Positions 22,371-34,322 of a stretch of DNA of 64,000 nucleotides are shown in pieces. A program made the position numbers and the translations under genes. The first letter of the stretch is position 1. The number at the start of each line of letters is the position of its first letter. Below the pieces are notes generated by a model. The model did no database searches. It was not told the DNA's origin and saw only the letters and a list, made by a program, of their open reading frames with translations. Where the stretch lies: assembly GCA_905221615.1 (NCBI GenBank), contig CAJNDT010005924.1:305060-369059 (forward strand). The letters are read 5' to 3'. The stretch comes from Symbiodinium sp. CCMP2592. Taxonomy: Eukaryota; Sar; Dinophyceae; Suessiales; Symbiodiniaceae.

Positions 22371-22559
22371 TAACATGATTTTTGCTCTCGTCCTGCCCCC
22401 CCCCCCCCCTGAGGCTGCGGCTGCGGCTGCGGCCACAGCCGAAGAGTGATCACGACGAAGTCCATGAAGACATGGCGGCACGGGTTAGGGGTGGGCCTTG
22501 AGCCTGGCAGCCTGGGAGCCTTGGAGCCACCACCTACTGTAGTCTGACTGACTGAGCCT

Positions 22560-22870
22560 GGACCTGCATGCTGGGGTCTGACCGAGCCTGGTGCATTGTT
22601 CTGGGTCTGTGCATGCATGCTGGGGTCTGACCCAGCCTGGTGCATTGTTCTGGGTCTGACCGAGCCTCGTGCATTGGTCTGTGCATGCATGCTGGGGTCT
22701 GACCGAGCCTGGTGCATTGTTCTGGGTCTGTGCATGCATGCTGGGGTCTGACCCAGCCTGGTGCATTGTTCTGGGTCTGACCGAGCCTCGTGCATTGGTC
22801 TGTGCATGCATGCTGGGGTCTGACCGAGCCTGGTGCATTGTTCTGGGTCTGTGCATGCACGCTGGGGCCT
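22560..22870. repeat. About 120-bp tandem repeat
   Basis: Copies of TGCATGCATGCTGGGGTCTGACC followed by GAGCCTGGTGCATTGTTCTGGG repeat with a 119-120 base higher-order period (about 22569, 22688, 22808), each holding two half-units of about 50-70 bases. A C-run lies upstream at 22396-22408. Confidence 0.9.
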
Positions 22871-22888
22871 CGGTCGGGGATGCACGGG

Positions 22889-23134
22889 CATCCCTCACCC
22901 CCGCAAGATGTCAGTGGTGGGACCACAGACATCTTGCGGGGGTGATGGATGTCTCTATCCATGCACGCTGGGGCCTCGGTCGGGGTTCATGCACGCACAT
23001 CCTTCACCCCTGCAAGATGTCGGTGGTGGGACCACAGACATCTTGCAGGGGTGAGGGATGTCCGTGCATCCCCCGACAGGCATCAACTCCAACCAGGTGT
23101 TTCCACTGGAAACACCTGGTTGGATTGATGCCTG
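22889..23134. repeat. Three consecutive long hairpins
   Basis: Hairpin 1: 22889-22912 pairs with 22928-22951 (CACCCCCGCAAGATGTC with its complement). Hairpin 2: 22998-23021 pairs with 23037-23060, extending to about 22991 and 23067. Hairpin 3: 23077-23104 pairs with 23108-23134 around a 3-base loop, with one bulged base. Hairpins 1 and 2 also share an inner GTGGT-GGG-ACCAC stem. The three lie at the right end of the GGAGCCT-rich half. Confidence 0.9.
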
Positions 23135-23164
23135 GTCTGACCCCTCGAGCCTGAAGGCTGCAGT

Positions 23165-24200
23165 TGGTTGTATGCAATGAACCCCACAAATCACCAAAAA
23201 ATTAAAAATCCCCGAAACGGCCACCAAGTAATTAAATAGAGTATAGTTTATATACCAATATTCAAGAAAAGCCCGATCTATACTCGCCAAAACGGTAATT
23301 TTAATCCTACTTCATATGACGACATATTATCCTCCGCGATACGGTCAGAGCTATCGTGCCAAAACCTACGTATGAAAGAGTGAAAATTATATATTAGAGA
23401 TTTAGGGAAAAGAAGTACGGAGCTAGTAATAAATAATAAAGATGAAAGAGTGAGACAGAGATATATATATATATATAAATTAGAATTATTATATTTCGAA
23501 GCCTCATCTGAAAGCAATTTAGAATTTATGCAACATATACTCTGCTCCCCATGAGCATTATAAAAAATATGCGACAATTCCATCCAATTAAATCGATATA
23601 GCGAGGCGAGAGAATTTTTTTAATTATATGAATCTTTTATTATAAGTTCGTCCTAGTCAAGCGAGAATGAAAATAAAAAATCATCATACTTTTATTCTTA
23701 AATAATTTCATGACCTCATATATTCTCTTATCTCTCATGTTCTTCGCCTTTCCCTATTATTCTTTCTCTTTTATTTTTACGTATCATTATTAATTCTTCC
23801 GAGTCCCTCATTTTTCATTCTTCATTTCCTTTCTTAAGAAATATTTCGATTTAATTTGAAATTCTGAAATACGCACCCTCTTATGCAAAATAACAATCAT
23901 ATATGTAATCCCATTGAAGATCTAGACCCTTTTGCACCTGTTTGGCTGCTACAAGACATCCAAATCAAAAAAGCCATTTCGTCTGGACATGCATGCACGA
24001 CAAGAGACGAATCCATCATTATATCCCACCATCCATGACGACATATAACGACTACCCTATCGAAAAGACGATGTTCCACCGACCGCGTCGGTGTCAGCGA
24101 TCCTAAAGATCATAGCAAGTTATTCAGACAAATTCCACGAGGCAACTACTTGCGCACGAAAAGTGCGCTTTCATTTTGCCTGACAAGACTTCCAGTGTAC
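23165..24200. other. AT-rich island, no gene recognised
   Basis: About 1 kb of sequence far richer in A/T than the DNA on either side, with runs such as ATATATATATATAAATTAG and TTTTTTAATTATATG. A minus-strand frame at 23583-23278 (101 residues, Ile/Leu/Ser-rich) is open, but it is A/T-driven and matches no family I know. Confidence 0.6.
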
Positions 24201-27200
24201 GATTGCAACCGGTGTCTCGCACATGTCTGACGAAGTCATGTTGCTGCTACTCATAGCAGTGCTAAACCACCAGCAAAGACAAGAACAAGGCCCTGCAAGA
24301 ATAGAGAGATGCAAGATTCGGAATTATAGACGGGAACATAGAGGAAGAGAACTAGAAAAGGAAGTAAGTCGTCGTCCGCACGGTCTAAAACAAACACATA
24401 CAAAGAAGAGATCAAGATAGATAGAGACAGAGAAAACGAGAGACATAGCTAGTTAGAGATCGAGAACTGATCGTATCATTCTGCGGCCATTTTGATCCAC
24501 CTGCCTCAAGCGTAAGGCGGCTCAGTGGAAGCAGCTCATGCACCGATCTGGAGACGAGACGTGAAGGAAAAGAGGCTTCTTATGCTGTGAACGTTCGCAA
24601 GCATGGTAATAGATGGGTGGCATGGAGTGTTCCCCCGAAGCGCCAAGCCGCCTGATAACCCTTGATTTCCGACTGCTGCTCTGTCGCATGGACTTCCGAG
24701 TTAGGTGGCAGGGAAGGGGTCTCTAGGCTGAAATGGGGCGTTGGGCCAACAGCATCCCTCTCGACCGATCAAGGCAACCAGCTGCTGGCTGACGGAACGA
24801 CAGACCCTGAGCTGAGCCGCGTGCCCGGAAGGAGTAGGTGCAGGACTGGCCACAGGTGGTCAGCAAGGCTGGCTTCCCATTAAGGCTGGTTGCCGAACGC
24901 TGAGGAGCACTCTTAATTTCACCCCCTCCCAGAGGCCAGCCCTCCTGGGCAGGAAATTCATTTCTGTCTCATGATTTTTGATGCAAGTACTGCAGAGTTG
25001 TCACAGAATTTTCAACAGTACCCGGCATGCGACTCCTACTCGTTGTCAAACGTGCCCAGATTTCCTTCGTTGCTGTTGCGATCGACCTGAACTTATCCAA
25101 GAGCTGAGGTGAATGCCAACAATTAGGTGCACTTGACGGTACCGTTTGTCGTTGACGTCATCGCCAGGCACAGCTGAATGAAGTAATATCTGCTCAGGCG
25201 ACTGTGTTTTCAAAAACTGGCATGCTACTAGTACTATCTGTGTCGATTCCGTGTCTGCTGGAGCGAAATCGAGTTTAGTTTCGTGGCAGCCATACTCATC
25301 AACGGATATATTCAGCGAGGGATCCGACTTCAGCTCGAAACAAGAACGGACGCGCCAGTCAGGGAGAAGTTGAAAGGATGGTTGGGACAAAGTCAGGCGC
25401 TGCACACACTGAGAATGCGAGGGGTGTGCAACGCCATGGTCCCTTGGCTACATGGGGCCCTGGCAGCTTCTTATCTTTTATCTGCTTCTCACAACACCGA
25501 GTGCTCACCCACTCTAATGGATGAGGCAGTCAATCCTGTTCCTTGCAGTAAAGCTTCTGTGGCAATACAATCACGCCGCTTCAGCTCATGCGCCAAGTGG
25601 GCGAAATGTGGGTCAAGGGGCTTGTCTAGGCTGCACCGCCGGGCTGCAACGCGCGAATTTGAGGTTCCACAGCCAGACTGCAGCACATCCTCTCGAGTCT
25701 CATCCATGCCGCAAGACCCAGACTAAGTTCGCAGATCCGGACTGGACCGAGTGCCGGAAAACAAGCCAGAGCTGCCTTCTCGCACGCAAATGCGATAGCG
25801 TCCTTCAGACGGGACGCGGGGGAGGCCCATCTCTGGAAAGGCTTGCCGACAGCAGATCTCAGATCTCTGTTGAAGCTTGTAACATTCGAAGACTGCATAC
25901 CGCATGGTCTCAAAACCTCCACTTTCCCATCTTGGCTCGTGTAGGAAACTCTGAACTGCTCTAGAATCTTGCCCACTGTGCTGCATCATGCGGCTCACGT
26001 AGCTCAGCACGCAGGTTCGAAGAGCAAATCATTGGCTTCGTGAGATTTCGTGAGTTGCAGGTCCTTCTTCTCCATGTGGTAGCACTCAATGATGTCCATC
26101 GGGCACTTCGTGGCACCCCGCCTTCAGTAGCTGGGAAGCGGACGCTGGGATCGCGGTTTGCCGGTTTGCAAAAAAGTGCCCCACTCCAGCTGATAGCTAC
26201 GATCGCTCTCAGTCGCGCTATGTCGAACGGAAACACCCGTGCGGCAAGTGACGGAGAAGTGGCAACGACAGGCCTGACAGCATCGAAGGTGAATGGCCTC
26301 AGACAGCACTGTCGAAGCAGGATGCAAGTTCCGACTCCTGGTTGGTACGCACATGGGGAGGTCATTCAGTCTGCATCGTTCTGGGGATGGCGGAATGAGG
26401 GCAGACTAACGGCGTCGGCGTGGATTTGGGGCGGTCTCCTAGCAAGTGCAGATTCAGCAAACCTCTTCAAAATCTCACTTAGGCAGGTACAGCAGCGAAG
26501 CGGAGTCCGTCTTCGCCACAAACTCGAGATTGCCGTTTGGCCTCACTTCTCTTCAGTGTGTGACGGCCTGTTTGGCTTGTTTGCTTGACGGCTTCTGCCA
26601 CTGATTCTCATGCGCAGTTTCCCCAAGGGGGACTCACAAACGTGAAGAGTTTGCTGAATCCAGGAATCAGAAATTTTGGGCAAGTTGTTGTCTGTTAAGG
26701 CGTCACCGAAGATTCCAGAAGCTCTGAGCAACACGAAGCACAGCAATGAGCAAAAGGCTCACTCTTGTCCAGGACGGGGATCCTCCAACAGACCTCGCTG
26801 CAAGACTATGTTCGATGTCCTACAGCCAAATGCGGACATCAAGTTCAGCTCCACGAGACAAAAGCCTCGGTAGCCTCATCGGCAATGGATCTCGAAAGAT
26901 GATAGACCACTCACTGGATTATGTGAGGCTTCTATGAACTGCCTGAACTAAGATGATTCTGCTAAGAGTCTTCAATACTCCTTCGTACTGCAACCACCTC
27001 ATGAGTCAGCCTTACAAAGTTGGAATATAGCACAAACAGTCACTTCCGTGCGTGCGTGTGGCACGCCCTAGCGTGACAGTGCTTCCGCTGTTGGCTGCAT
27101 GGCCCCAGTCTATGCAGCGAGTCGGCTCCTGCCTACTCGACCTGCTGACTTGTCCTAAACCTCAAAACCTCAAATCGGGAATGTTAAGAACACTCTCAGG

Positions 27201-28805
27201 ATGAGGTCCCACAGCTTAAGGTCCACCGAGCGAGGCCTGGCCTCGCTCTGACCGTCGTAGCTCGCCTCACCCGGCTCGGCGCTGGAAACCTGCGGCCTCA
27301 CGCTAGGACATGGGCAGCGGTCACGGGGTAGCAAAAGCTGGGAACGTGTACGGACACGACAGCGACAACACACAAGGTACTGGCCGTAATCGAACCGGCC
27401 CGACTGCTGGTGGTCAACTCCAGCTCTAGGATTGTAAGGAAGGAATTGTCATCGTGCAATGCTCTGCCCGGTCGCACGTTTGATATCACCGTGAGCTATT
27501 CAGGTTCCTTCCGTCGATATCATCGCATCCTGCGGACCGCCGGAGAAATAACACCTCAAAGATCTGTCGATCTGATGCAGCGTGGAACCTTGCGTGCTGC
27601 TTCGGAAACCAACTCGTCCTGCGCCGGAATCCTCTCAAAGACAGGACGAGCTTACTCCGGCCCGTAACTGCGCAAGCCGAGTGGGGCTCGGCCGGAAGGA
27701 CACGACAACAGAATCCACGCTTCAGGACTGCAAGCGCGGCAAAGCTCCGCTTCAGACACAAGGGTGGTTCTGCTTCAGATCTCACTTCTCAGATGAGAAT
27801 TAGGGTTTCCTTGGTCGTCATCAGTAGAGGGCCATGCCGCATGCCAACCAACCAATGCACGCCGGCAGCTACATCAGTCACCGCTCAAGCCTTAAGGGAT
27901 GTCGGGGAAGAAAATCCTGCAACATGCCAACATTCAGCTGGAAACGACAGCAAGATGGACATCTGCTTCAGGCAAAGGACAATTCTCTGCACATCCGTGG
28001 GATCAGATGAGAATTAGGGTTGCCTCGAGGTTCATCATTCTGCAGCGCTCTCCAAGCGTGACAAGGTCATGCTCAAGATGAATCGTTGTCGAAGCCATTC
28101 AGGCGCAGTGGCTCGCTGCGAGCTCGGGGAAATTCGGGGAACAAGCGCGGTCCGTGCAAACCTCCCGCCTGTCATCTAAAAGCTTCTGGCAAGAGATCTC
28201 CTGCCTAGAGGATGCGGCGGCTGGGAATCTGATCTGGACGTCCTGGATTTCAGAAAGAACCGAAGGCGAGACAGTGCGATAAAGGTGTCAGGCTTCGAGA
28301 TCAACCCGGCTAAAGATGCGAAAGAGCCCTCTTTTCAACTAGGTCTGTGTCACCGCTGAAAGCCTCGTGGTCTATCAAGCGATGCCCAAGTGCCACCTAT
28401 CTCTGCACGGCTCTATACAAGCAGAGGCAGGATACCGACGGGCCAACTGAAGACACTCAGGAGGCTTCCAAAACTGTGCCAATACTTTCTGTAAAGACTT
28501 GCTGGGTTCATCGAACCTTCGGCATGTGAGGCTTTCGTTTCATGCAAGGCACCTGCATGTTCAAAGCCTCACATGGACACAGGGTTCAAATCCGCATGAC
28601 ACAGACAGCACCAATGCAGTTGAAGTAAGCTCCAAGAATGGCTCATGTCGTTTAAACCCTGGTCGAAACGTGCAGTGTCAAGTGTCCATGGCTAGAAGCC
28701 CATCTTCCATGTCAGCTGTCACATCGGAACTTCAGAGGTGTTGAACACGGCCAGCTTCGCATACCTGCAGTTTGCAGCTCTCGTCTCGACTGTTTCCACA
28801 TGACA
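24200..28805. other. Intergenic, no gene recognised
   Basis: Unique, moderate-GC sequence with only short frames, none showing a recognised motif. A direct repeat, TCAGATGAGAATTAGGGTT, occurs near 27790 and 28004. Confidence 0.45.
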
Positions 28806-28808
28806 AAG

Positions 28809-29671
28809 CTAACCAAGGCGCTCCCGCATCTGCTGCATGTTTTGCATGAGACGCTCCTGCCTGCTGGGAGCTGCCTGGCACGTGGCCATGCGCAACCGCA
28901 TCTCAAATAGCAGTGCCGCCATCGTTGGCCTCCAGTTTCACCTTCTCCTGCTTCAGCTCTTCCAGAACTTGTGGGAAGTAGGATGCCTGACGCAGAAGCT
29001 ACATGCACAGTGCGGATGACAGAAAACCTGGTCTCCAGGACTTGCTGAACATGACTCGCAGTCGAGTCTTGCCTCGATTCTGCTGCGTGTGACATAGTCG
29101 ATCTCGCCGGGTTTCTTTGCAGCCAAAGCGGCATCGATGCCTTGCATGAAGCCTGCAATGCTCTACTCGTAGCACGCACTCGCCACTTACAACAATCAAG
29201 TTTTATCGTACAAACCGCTAAGACCTATTTTTGAGGGTGCCACAGGCAAGATGCTACTGCGATCAGCCGGTAACACGAGACCATCGAGGCTTCCGGCGAC
29301 AACTATAGCTAGAACTTAGAAACAGTGGTGCCAGAAGGACTGGCGCAGGAAATTTTAGCACCAACCTTGCTCGTGAAACATGCATCAGCCCTGCCTGGTC
29401 GAACCACCTGGAAGTCTGGTCTCGGCCCACCCGTGCCAGCCAAGCTGCTGGCCGGCACGGCCACTCCCACGATGAGACCAGCCAGAACTGACATGAACAC
29501 AGTGCCTGCATCGCTCGAAATCATTGGCTCAGCCCTGTCGATCTTGTTGATGCGGCTGGGCGCCGAGGATGCGTGTGGCGACGATTGCACGACGAAGGCA
29601 TCCGCCAATGCAAGCACCGCTGCAACTGGGAGCATGCAGCAGCAGGGCATGACGAATCTGGAGCGCGACAT
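28809..29671 (-). CDS. Plastid-presequence membrane protein, divergent copy 1 of the array
   Basis: Exon 1 starts at the ATG at 29671 (MSRSRFVMPCCC). It has a hydrophobic signal peptide ending ...ALADA, then FVVQSSPHASSAPSR, the Phe-led, Ser/Ala-rich start of a dinoflagellate plastid transit peptide, then one membrane helix, VFMSVLAGLIVGVAVPASS. Protein-like blocks downstream on the same strand are 29157-29040 (FMQGIDAALAAKKPGEIDY, then VTRSRIEARLD), 28983-28913 (FPQVLEELKQEKVKLEAN) and 28857-28809 (QERLMQNMQQMRERLG, stop). Together they make a short protein with one membrane helix and a coiled-coil-like C-terminus. The helix weakly resembles small single-helix photosystem subunits such as PsbX; this is not an assignment. 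Joining exon 1 to the helical exons is inferred from order, strand and AG acceptors. The tail differs from that of the other five copies. Confidence 0.5.
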
Positions 29672-30265
29672 GCCGCACGAGGGATGCTGGGTGGGACAGC
29701 TCTGGTTGCAAGATCTGTTGCAAGCCGCAAATGCTCTCAAGCACGCCTGGATCTGACTCGGCCGAGGGCAACCACATGTGACTTCCGTGAGACATGGAGT
29801 GATCAACTGGCATCCGCACCTGGGCAAGCACTTCGTCCAGATATGTTTGCCAAGCATTTTGGGTCATGAAGCCGGGCATGCGCACGTAGACACATTCCTT
29901 TTTCAACGAAGTAGCTTCATTCTGCTTCATGTCACTACTGGTGAAAAGCTCGGTGGACTGTCAAGTGATGCCTGAGTACCACCCGTAATGTTGGATGAAG
30001 CTGTGTCCAAAAATAATGCTCACACGCCAGTGCTGTCGTAGTCGGCCTTCTTCGCATACCTGCCATGAAGTTAGGTCCGTCAAACATGTGCTCGTGAACC
30101 AGTGGTCGTCGTATGTTGTCGGAGCGAACAGAAACTCTGACTCCAAAAACCTGTCACCGAAAGAAATCGACTTCTAAAGGCAAGCAAGGCACTCCACGAG
30201 CTGCTGCTGGCTCGCTTTCAGGCGGTCCGCCTTCGTGGGCGCTGCCTGTGCTCGGCAGGTGCAGT

Positions 30266-30954
30266 CTAACTAACAGTTCCGCGGCCGGACACGGAACCAT
30301 GACTATCCCGGGCCTGCAGCTTCTCTGCCACCTTCTTCATCTCTGCGTAGGCTGCCTCGTACAGGAACCAACATGTGCTCTTCTCGCTGTTGCTTTACAA
30401 CTCTCACGCAGCCTAAGAGCGAAAAGTTGAATGGCAGCCCGAGCCCCCTGCCTCCTTCCTGCTCTGCGGGGTGCTCGCAGCTTTCTCGGTGCCTGCGGTC
30501 AAGCTTGCCCCCAAAAAAGCAACAAACAAATCAGAGTTGCTTCCGGAAGCGAACCCGACTGAAAGCCCAAAGAAAGCAGAAAAGCCGCAGCAGTCCCGTG
30601 CCCGTGCCGAGCGGATCCACTCACCAACTGATGCCGCGAGGCCATTGAAATCAGCGACCGATTGAAGTCTTACCAATCGCAAGCCTGCAATCGTGCAAGG
30701 TCCCAGCCTGCCGACTCCGCGGCAAAGCTGCTGGCCGGCACGGCCACTCCCACGATGAGACCAGCCAGAACTGACATGAACACAGCGCCTGCATCGCTCG
30801 AAATCATTGGCTCAGCCCTGTCGATCTTGTTGATGCGGCTGGGCGCCGAGGATGCGTGTGGCGAAGATGGCACGACGAAGGCATCGGCCAATGCAAGCAC
30901 CGCTGCAACTAGGAGCATGCAGCAGCAGGGCATGACGAATCTGGAGCGCGACAT
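30266..30954 (-). CDS. Plastid-presequence membrane protein, tandem copy 2
   Basis: Exon 1 begins at 30954 and reads MSRSRFVMPCCCMLLVAAVL, then ALADAFVVPSSPHASS, and the helix VFMSVLAGLIVGVAVPASSF, ending before a GTAAGA donor near 30668. The product is likely routed through the ER to the plastid and anchored by one helix. Other protein-like pieces are SGSNSDLFVAFLGASLTAG near 30540 and a last block, FLYEAAYAEMKKVAEKLQ, ending in a stop at 30266-30268. How these join in frame is unclear, so later exons are tentative. The copy differs from its neighbours by in-frame 3-base indels near 30510. Confidence 0.5.
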
Positions 30955-31598
30955 GCCGCACGATGGATGCTGCGTGGGACAGTTCTGCATGCAAGCCGCA
31001 ACTGCTCCCAAGCGCACCTAGATCTGATCGAGCGTGGCAACCACACGACGTTGACAGCACTCTCCACTGCATTTGTCCAAGGATGCCAGATGTCAAGTTT
31101 CTCCCAAGACACAAGTGTTAGTTCTGTCAGTCCGAAGTAACGATGTTACCCTTCCCTTCACTTCCGTGTCGCTCTCTGTTTTCGACGACATATCTTCATG
31201 TCGATCCTGGTGAAAAGTCTGGTGGTCTGTCAAGCCATTCTCCAGTACCACCTGTATCTCAGCAGGCAGCTGCATCCAAAAACTGTGCTCCCGCTTCCGT
31301 AAACATCTATGGCAAGAAAACATGGACAGCTCACACGCCAGTGCTGTCGTAGTCGGCCTTCTTCGCGTACCTGCCATGAAGTTAGGTCCGTCAAACATGT
31401 GCTCGTGAACCAGTGGTCGTCGTATGTTGTCTGAGCGAACAGGAACTAATATGACTCCAAAAACCTGTCACCGAAAGAAATCGACTTCTAAAGGCAAGCA
31501 AGGCACTCCACCAGCTGCTGCTGGCTCGCTTTCAGGCGGTCCGCCTTTGTTGGCGCTGCCTGTCGTGGGCAAATCTGCGTGTGCTCGGCAGATGCAGT

Positions 31599-32284
31599 CT
31601 AACTAACAGTTCCGCGGCCGGACACGGAACCATGACTATCCCGGGCCTGCAGCTTCTCTGCCACCTTCTTCATCTCTGCGTAGGCTGCCTCGTACAGGAA
31701 CCAACATGTGCTCTTCTCGCTGTTGCTTTACAACTCTCACGCAGCCTAAGAGCGAAAAGTTGAATGGCAGCCCGAGCCCCCTGCCTCCTTCCTGCTCTGC
31801 GGGGTGCTCGCAGCTTTCTCGGTGCCTGCGGTCAAGCTTGCCCAAAAATCAACAAACAAATCAGAGTTGCTTCCGGAAGCGAACCCGACTGAAAGCCCAA
31901 AGAAAGCAGAAAAGCCGCAGCAGTCCCGTGCCCGTGCCGAGCGGATCCACTCACCAACTGATGCCGCGAGGCCATTGAAATCAGCGACCGATTGAAGTCT
32001 TACCAATCGCAAGCCTGCAATCGTGCAAGGTCCCAGCCTGCCGACTCCGCGGCAAAGCTGCTGGCCGGCACGGCCACTCCCACGATGAGACCAGCCAGAA
32101 CTGACATGAACACAGCGCCTGCATCGCTCGAAATCATTGGCTCAGCCCTGTCGATCTTGTTGATGCGGCTGGGCGCCGAGGATGCGTGTGGCGAAGATGG
32201 CACGACGAAGGCATCGGCCAATGCAAGCACCGCTGCAACTAGGAGCATGCAGCAGCAGGGCATGACGAATCTGGAGCGCGACAT
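31599..32284 (-). CDS. Plastid-presequence membrane protein, tandem copy 3
   Basis: Same layout as copy 2: exon 1 from the ATG at 32284, GTAAGA donor near 32000, last block FLYEAAYAEMKKVAEKLQ with stop at 31599. Every open frame in the unit is repeated unchanged 1362 bases to the right, in copy 4. Confidence 0.5.
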
Positions 32285-32960
32285 GCCGCACGATGGATGC
32301 TGCGTGGGACAGTTCTGCATGCAAGCCACAACTGCTGCCAAACAAGCGTTAACCCGGTTCTGGCGGAAATGGCGGAAACAGCATTTGACCGTCTGACTTG
32401 CCCACGTATATGTAAGATGTCAAGTCTCCCCTGAGACCCAAGGCACTTGTCTTGGCCCTGACCGTGCAAAGTGGAATGATCACCTAGGTATCCGAACGGT
32501 AGAGGTTGCGGAGCCGCGGGGGCGGGAGGATGCGCATGCGTTTCTCTTCCAGCTTGTAGATTCAAGTCGTTACTGGTGAAAAGTCCGGTGGTCTGTCAAA
32601 CGCCCCGGCGTCACCTGTATTCTGCGGGAAGCTGTATGTAAAAACTGACCTCCCGTTTTGCTAAAGATCTATGGCAAGAAAACATGGACAGCTCACACGC
32701 CAGTGCTGTCGTAGTCGGCCTTCTTCGCGTACCTGCCATGAAGTTAGGTCCGTCAAACATGTGCTCGTGAACCAGTGGTCGTCGTATGTTGTCTGAGCGA
32801 ACAGGAACTAATATGACTCCAAAAACCTGTCACCGAAAGAAATCGACTTCTAAAGGCAAGCAAGGCACTCCACCAGCTGCTGCTGGCTCGCTTTCAGGCG
32901 GTCCGCCTTTGTTGGCGCTGCCTGTCGTGGGCAAATCTGCGTGTGCTCGGCAGATGCAGT

Positions 32961-33646
32961 CTAACTAACAGTTCCGCGGCCGGACACGGAACCATGACTA
33001 TCCCGGGCCTGCAGCTTCTCTGCCACCTTCTTCATCTCTGCGTAGGCTGCCTCGTACAGGAACCAACATGTGCTCTTCTCGCTGTTGCTTTACAACTCTC
33101 ACGCAGCCTAAGAGCGAAAAGTTGAATGGCAGCCCGAGCCCCCTGCCTCCTTCCTGCTCTGCGGGGTGCTCGCAGCTTTCTCGGTGCCTGCGGTCAAGCT
33201 TGCCCAAAAATCAACAAACAAATCAGAGTTGCTTCCGGAAGCGAACCCGACTGAAAGCCCAAAGAAAGCAGAAAAGCCGCAGCAGTCCCGTGCCCGTGCC
33301 GAGCGGATCCACTCACCAACTGATGCCGCGAGGCCATTGAAATCAGCGACCGATTGAAGTCTTACCAATCGCAAGCCTGCAATCGTGCAAGGTCCCAGCC
33401 TGCCGACTCCGCGGCAAAGCTGCTGGCCGGCACGGCCACTCCCACGATGAGACCAGCCAGAACTGACATGAACACAGCGCCTGCATCGCTCGAAATCATT
33501 GGCTCAGCCCTGTCGATCTTGTTGATGCGGCTGGGCGCCGAGGATGCGTGTGGCGAAGATGGCACGACGAAGGCATCGGCCAATGCAAGCACCGCTGCAA
33601 CTAGGAGCATGCAGCAGCAGGGCATGACGAATCTGGAGCGCGACAT
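32961..33646 (-). CDS. Plastid-presequence membrane protein, tandem copy 4
   Basis: Exon 1 from the ATG at 33646 and stop of the last block at 32961. It appears base-for-base identical to copy 3, including intergenic DNA, which points to very recent duplication, gene conversion or an assembly artefact. Confidence 0.5.
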
Positions 33647-34322
33647 GCCGCACGATGGATGCTGCGTGGGACAGTTCTGCATGCAAGCCACAACTGCTGC
33701 CAAACAAGCGTTAACCCGGTTCTGGCGGAAATGGCGGAAACAGCATTTGACCGTCTGACTTGCCCACGTATATGTAAGATGTCAAGTCTCCCCTGAGACC
33801 CAAGGCACTTGTCTTGGCCCTGACCGTGCAAAGTGGAATGATCACCTAGGTATCCGAACGGTAGAGGTTGCGGAGCCGCGGGGGCGGGAGGATGCGCATG
33901 CGTTTCTCTTCCAGCTTGTAGATTCAAGTCGTTACTGGTGAAAAGTCCGGTGGTCTGTCAAACGCCCCGGCGTCACCTGTATTCTGCGGGAAGCTGTATG
34001 TAAAAACTGACCTCCCGTTTTGCTAAAGATCTATGGCAAGAAAACATGGACAGCTCACACGCCAGTGCTGTCGTAGTCGGCCTTCTTCGCGTACCTGCCA
34101 TGAAGTTAGGTCCGTCAAACATGTGCTCGTGAACCAGTGGTCGTCGTATGTTGTCTGAGCGAACAGGAACTAATATGACTCCAAAAACCTGTCACCGAAA
34201 GAAATCGACTTCTAAAGGCAAGCAAGGCACTCCACCAGCTGCTGCTGGCTCGCTTTCAGGCGGTCCGCCTTTGTTGGCGCTGCCTGTCGTGGGCAAATCT
34301 GCGTGTGCTCGGCAGATGCAGT

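Larger units (their letters stand above)
4083..22530. repeat. Dispersed short repeat family GGAGCCT(T/G)
   Basis: A short motif, GGAGCCTT or GGGAGCCTT in 8- or 9-base steps, recurs in small clusters at about 4083-4690, 6840-6870, 8485-8510, 8985-9040, 10955-10985, 11520-11600, 12180-12215, 13015-13060, 13765-13820, 14150-14185, 14935-14960, 16890-16920, 17030-17050, 19215-19250, through the satellite, and at 22500-22530. It lies in intergenic DNA, in introns and inside coding frames. The 9-base form keeps frame and is read as Ala-Pro-Lys or Gly-Ser-Gln steps. It is essentially missing beyond 23 kb. Confidence 0.85.

Noticed and set aside
24484-24512. GCGGCCATTTTGATCC followed by CTCAAG, resembling the spliced leader
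   Set aside because: Too many mismatches and a long insertion before CTCAAG; no coding frame follows.
28583-28600. GGTTCAAATCC, like a tRNA B box
   Set aside because: The flanking bases do not form a T stem and no A box or acceptor stem is found at the right distance.
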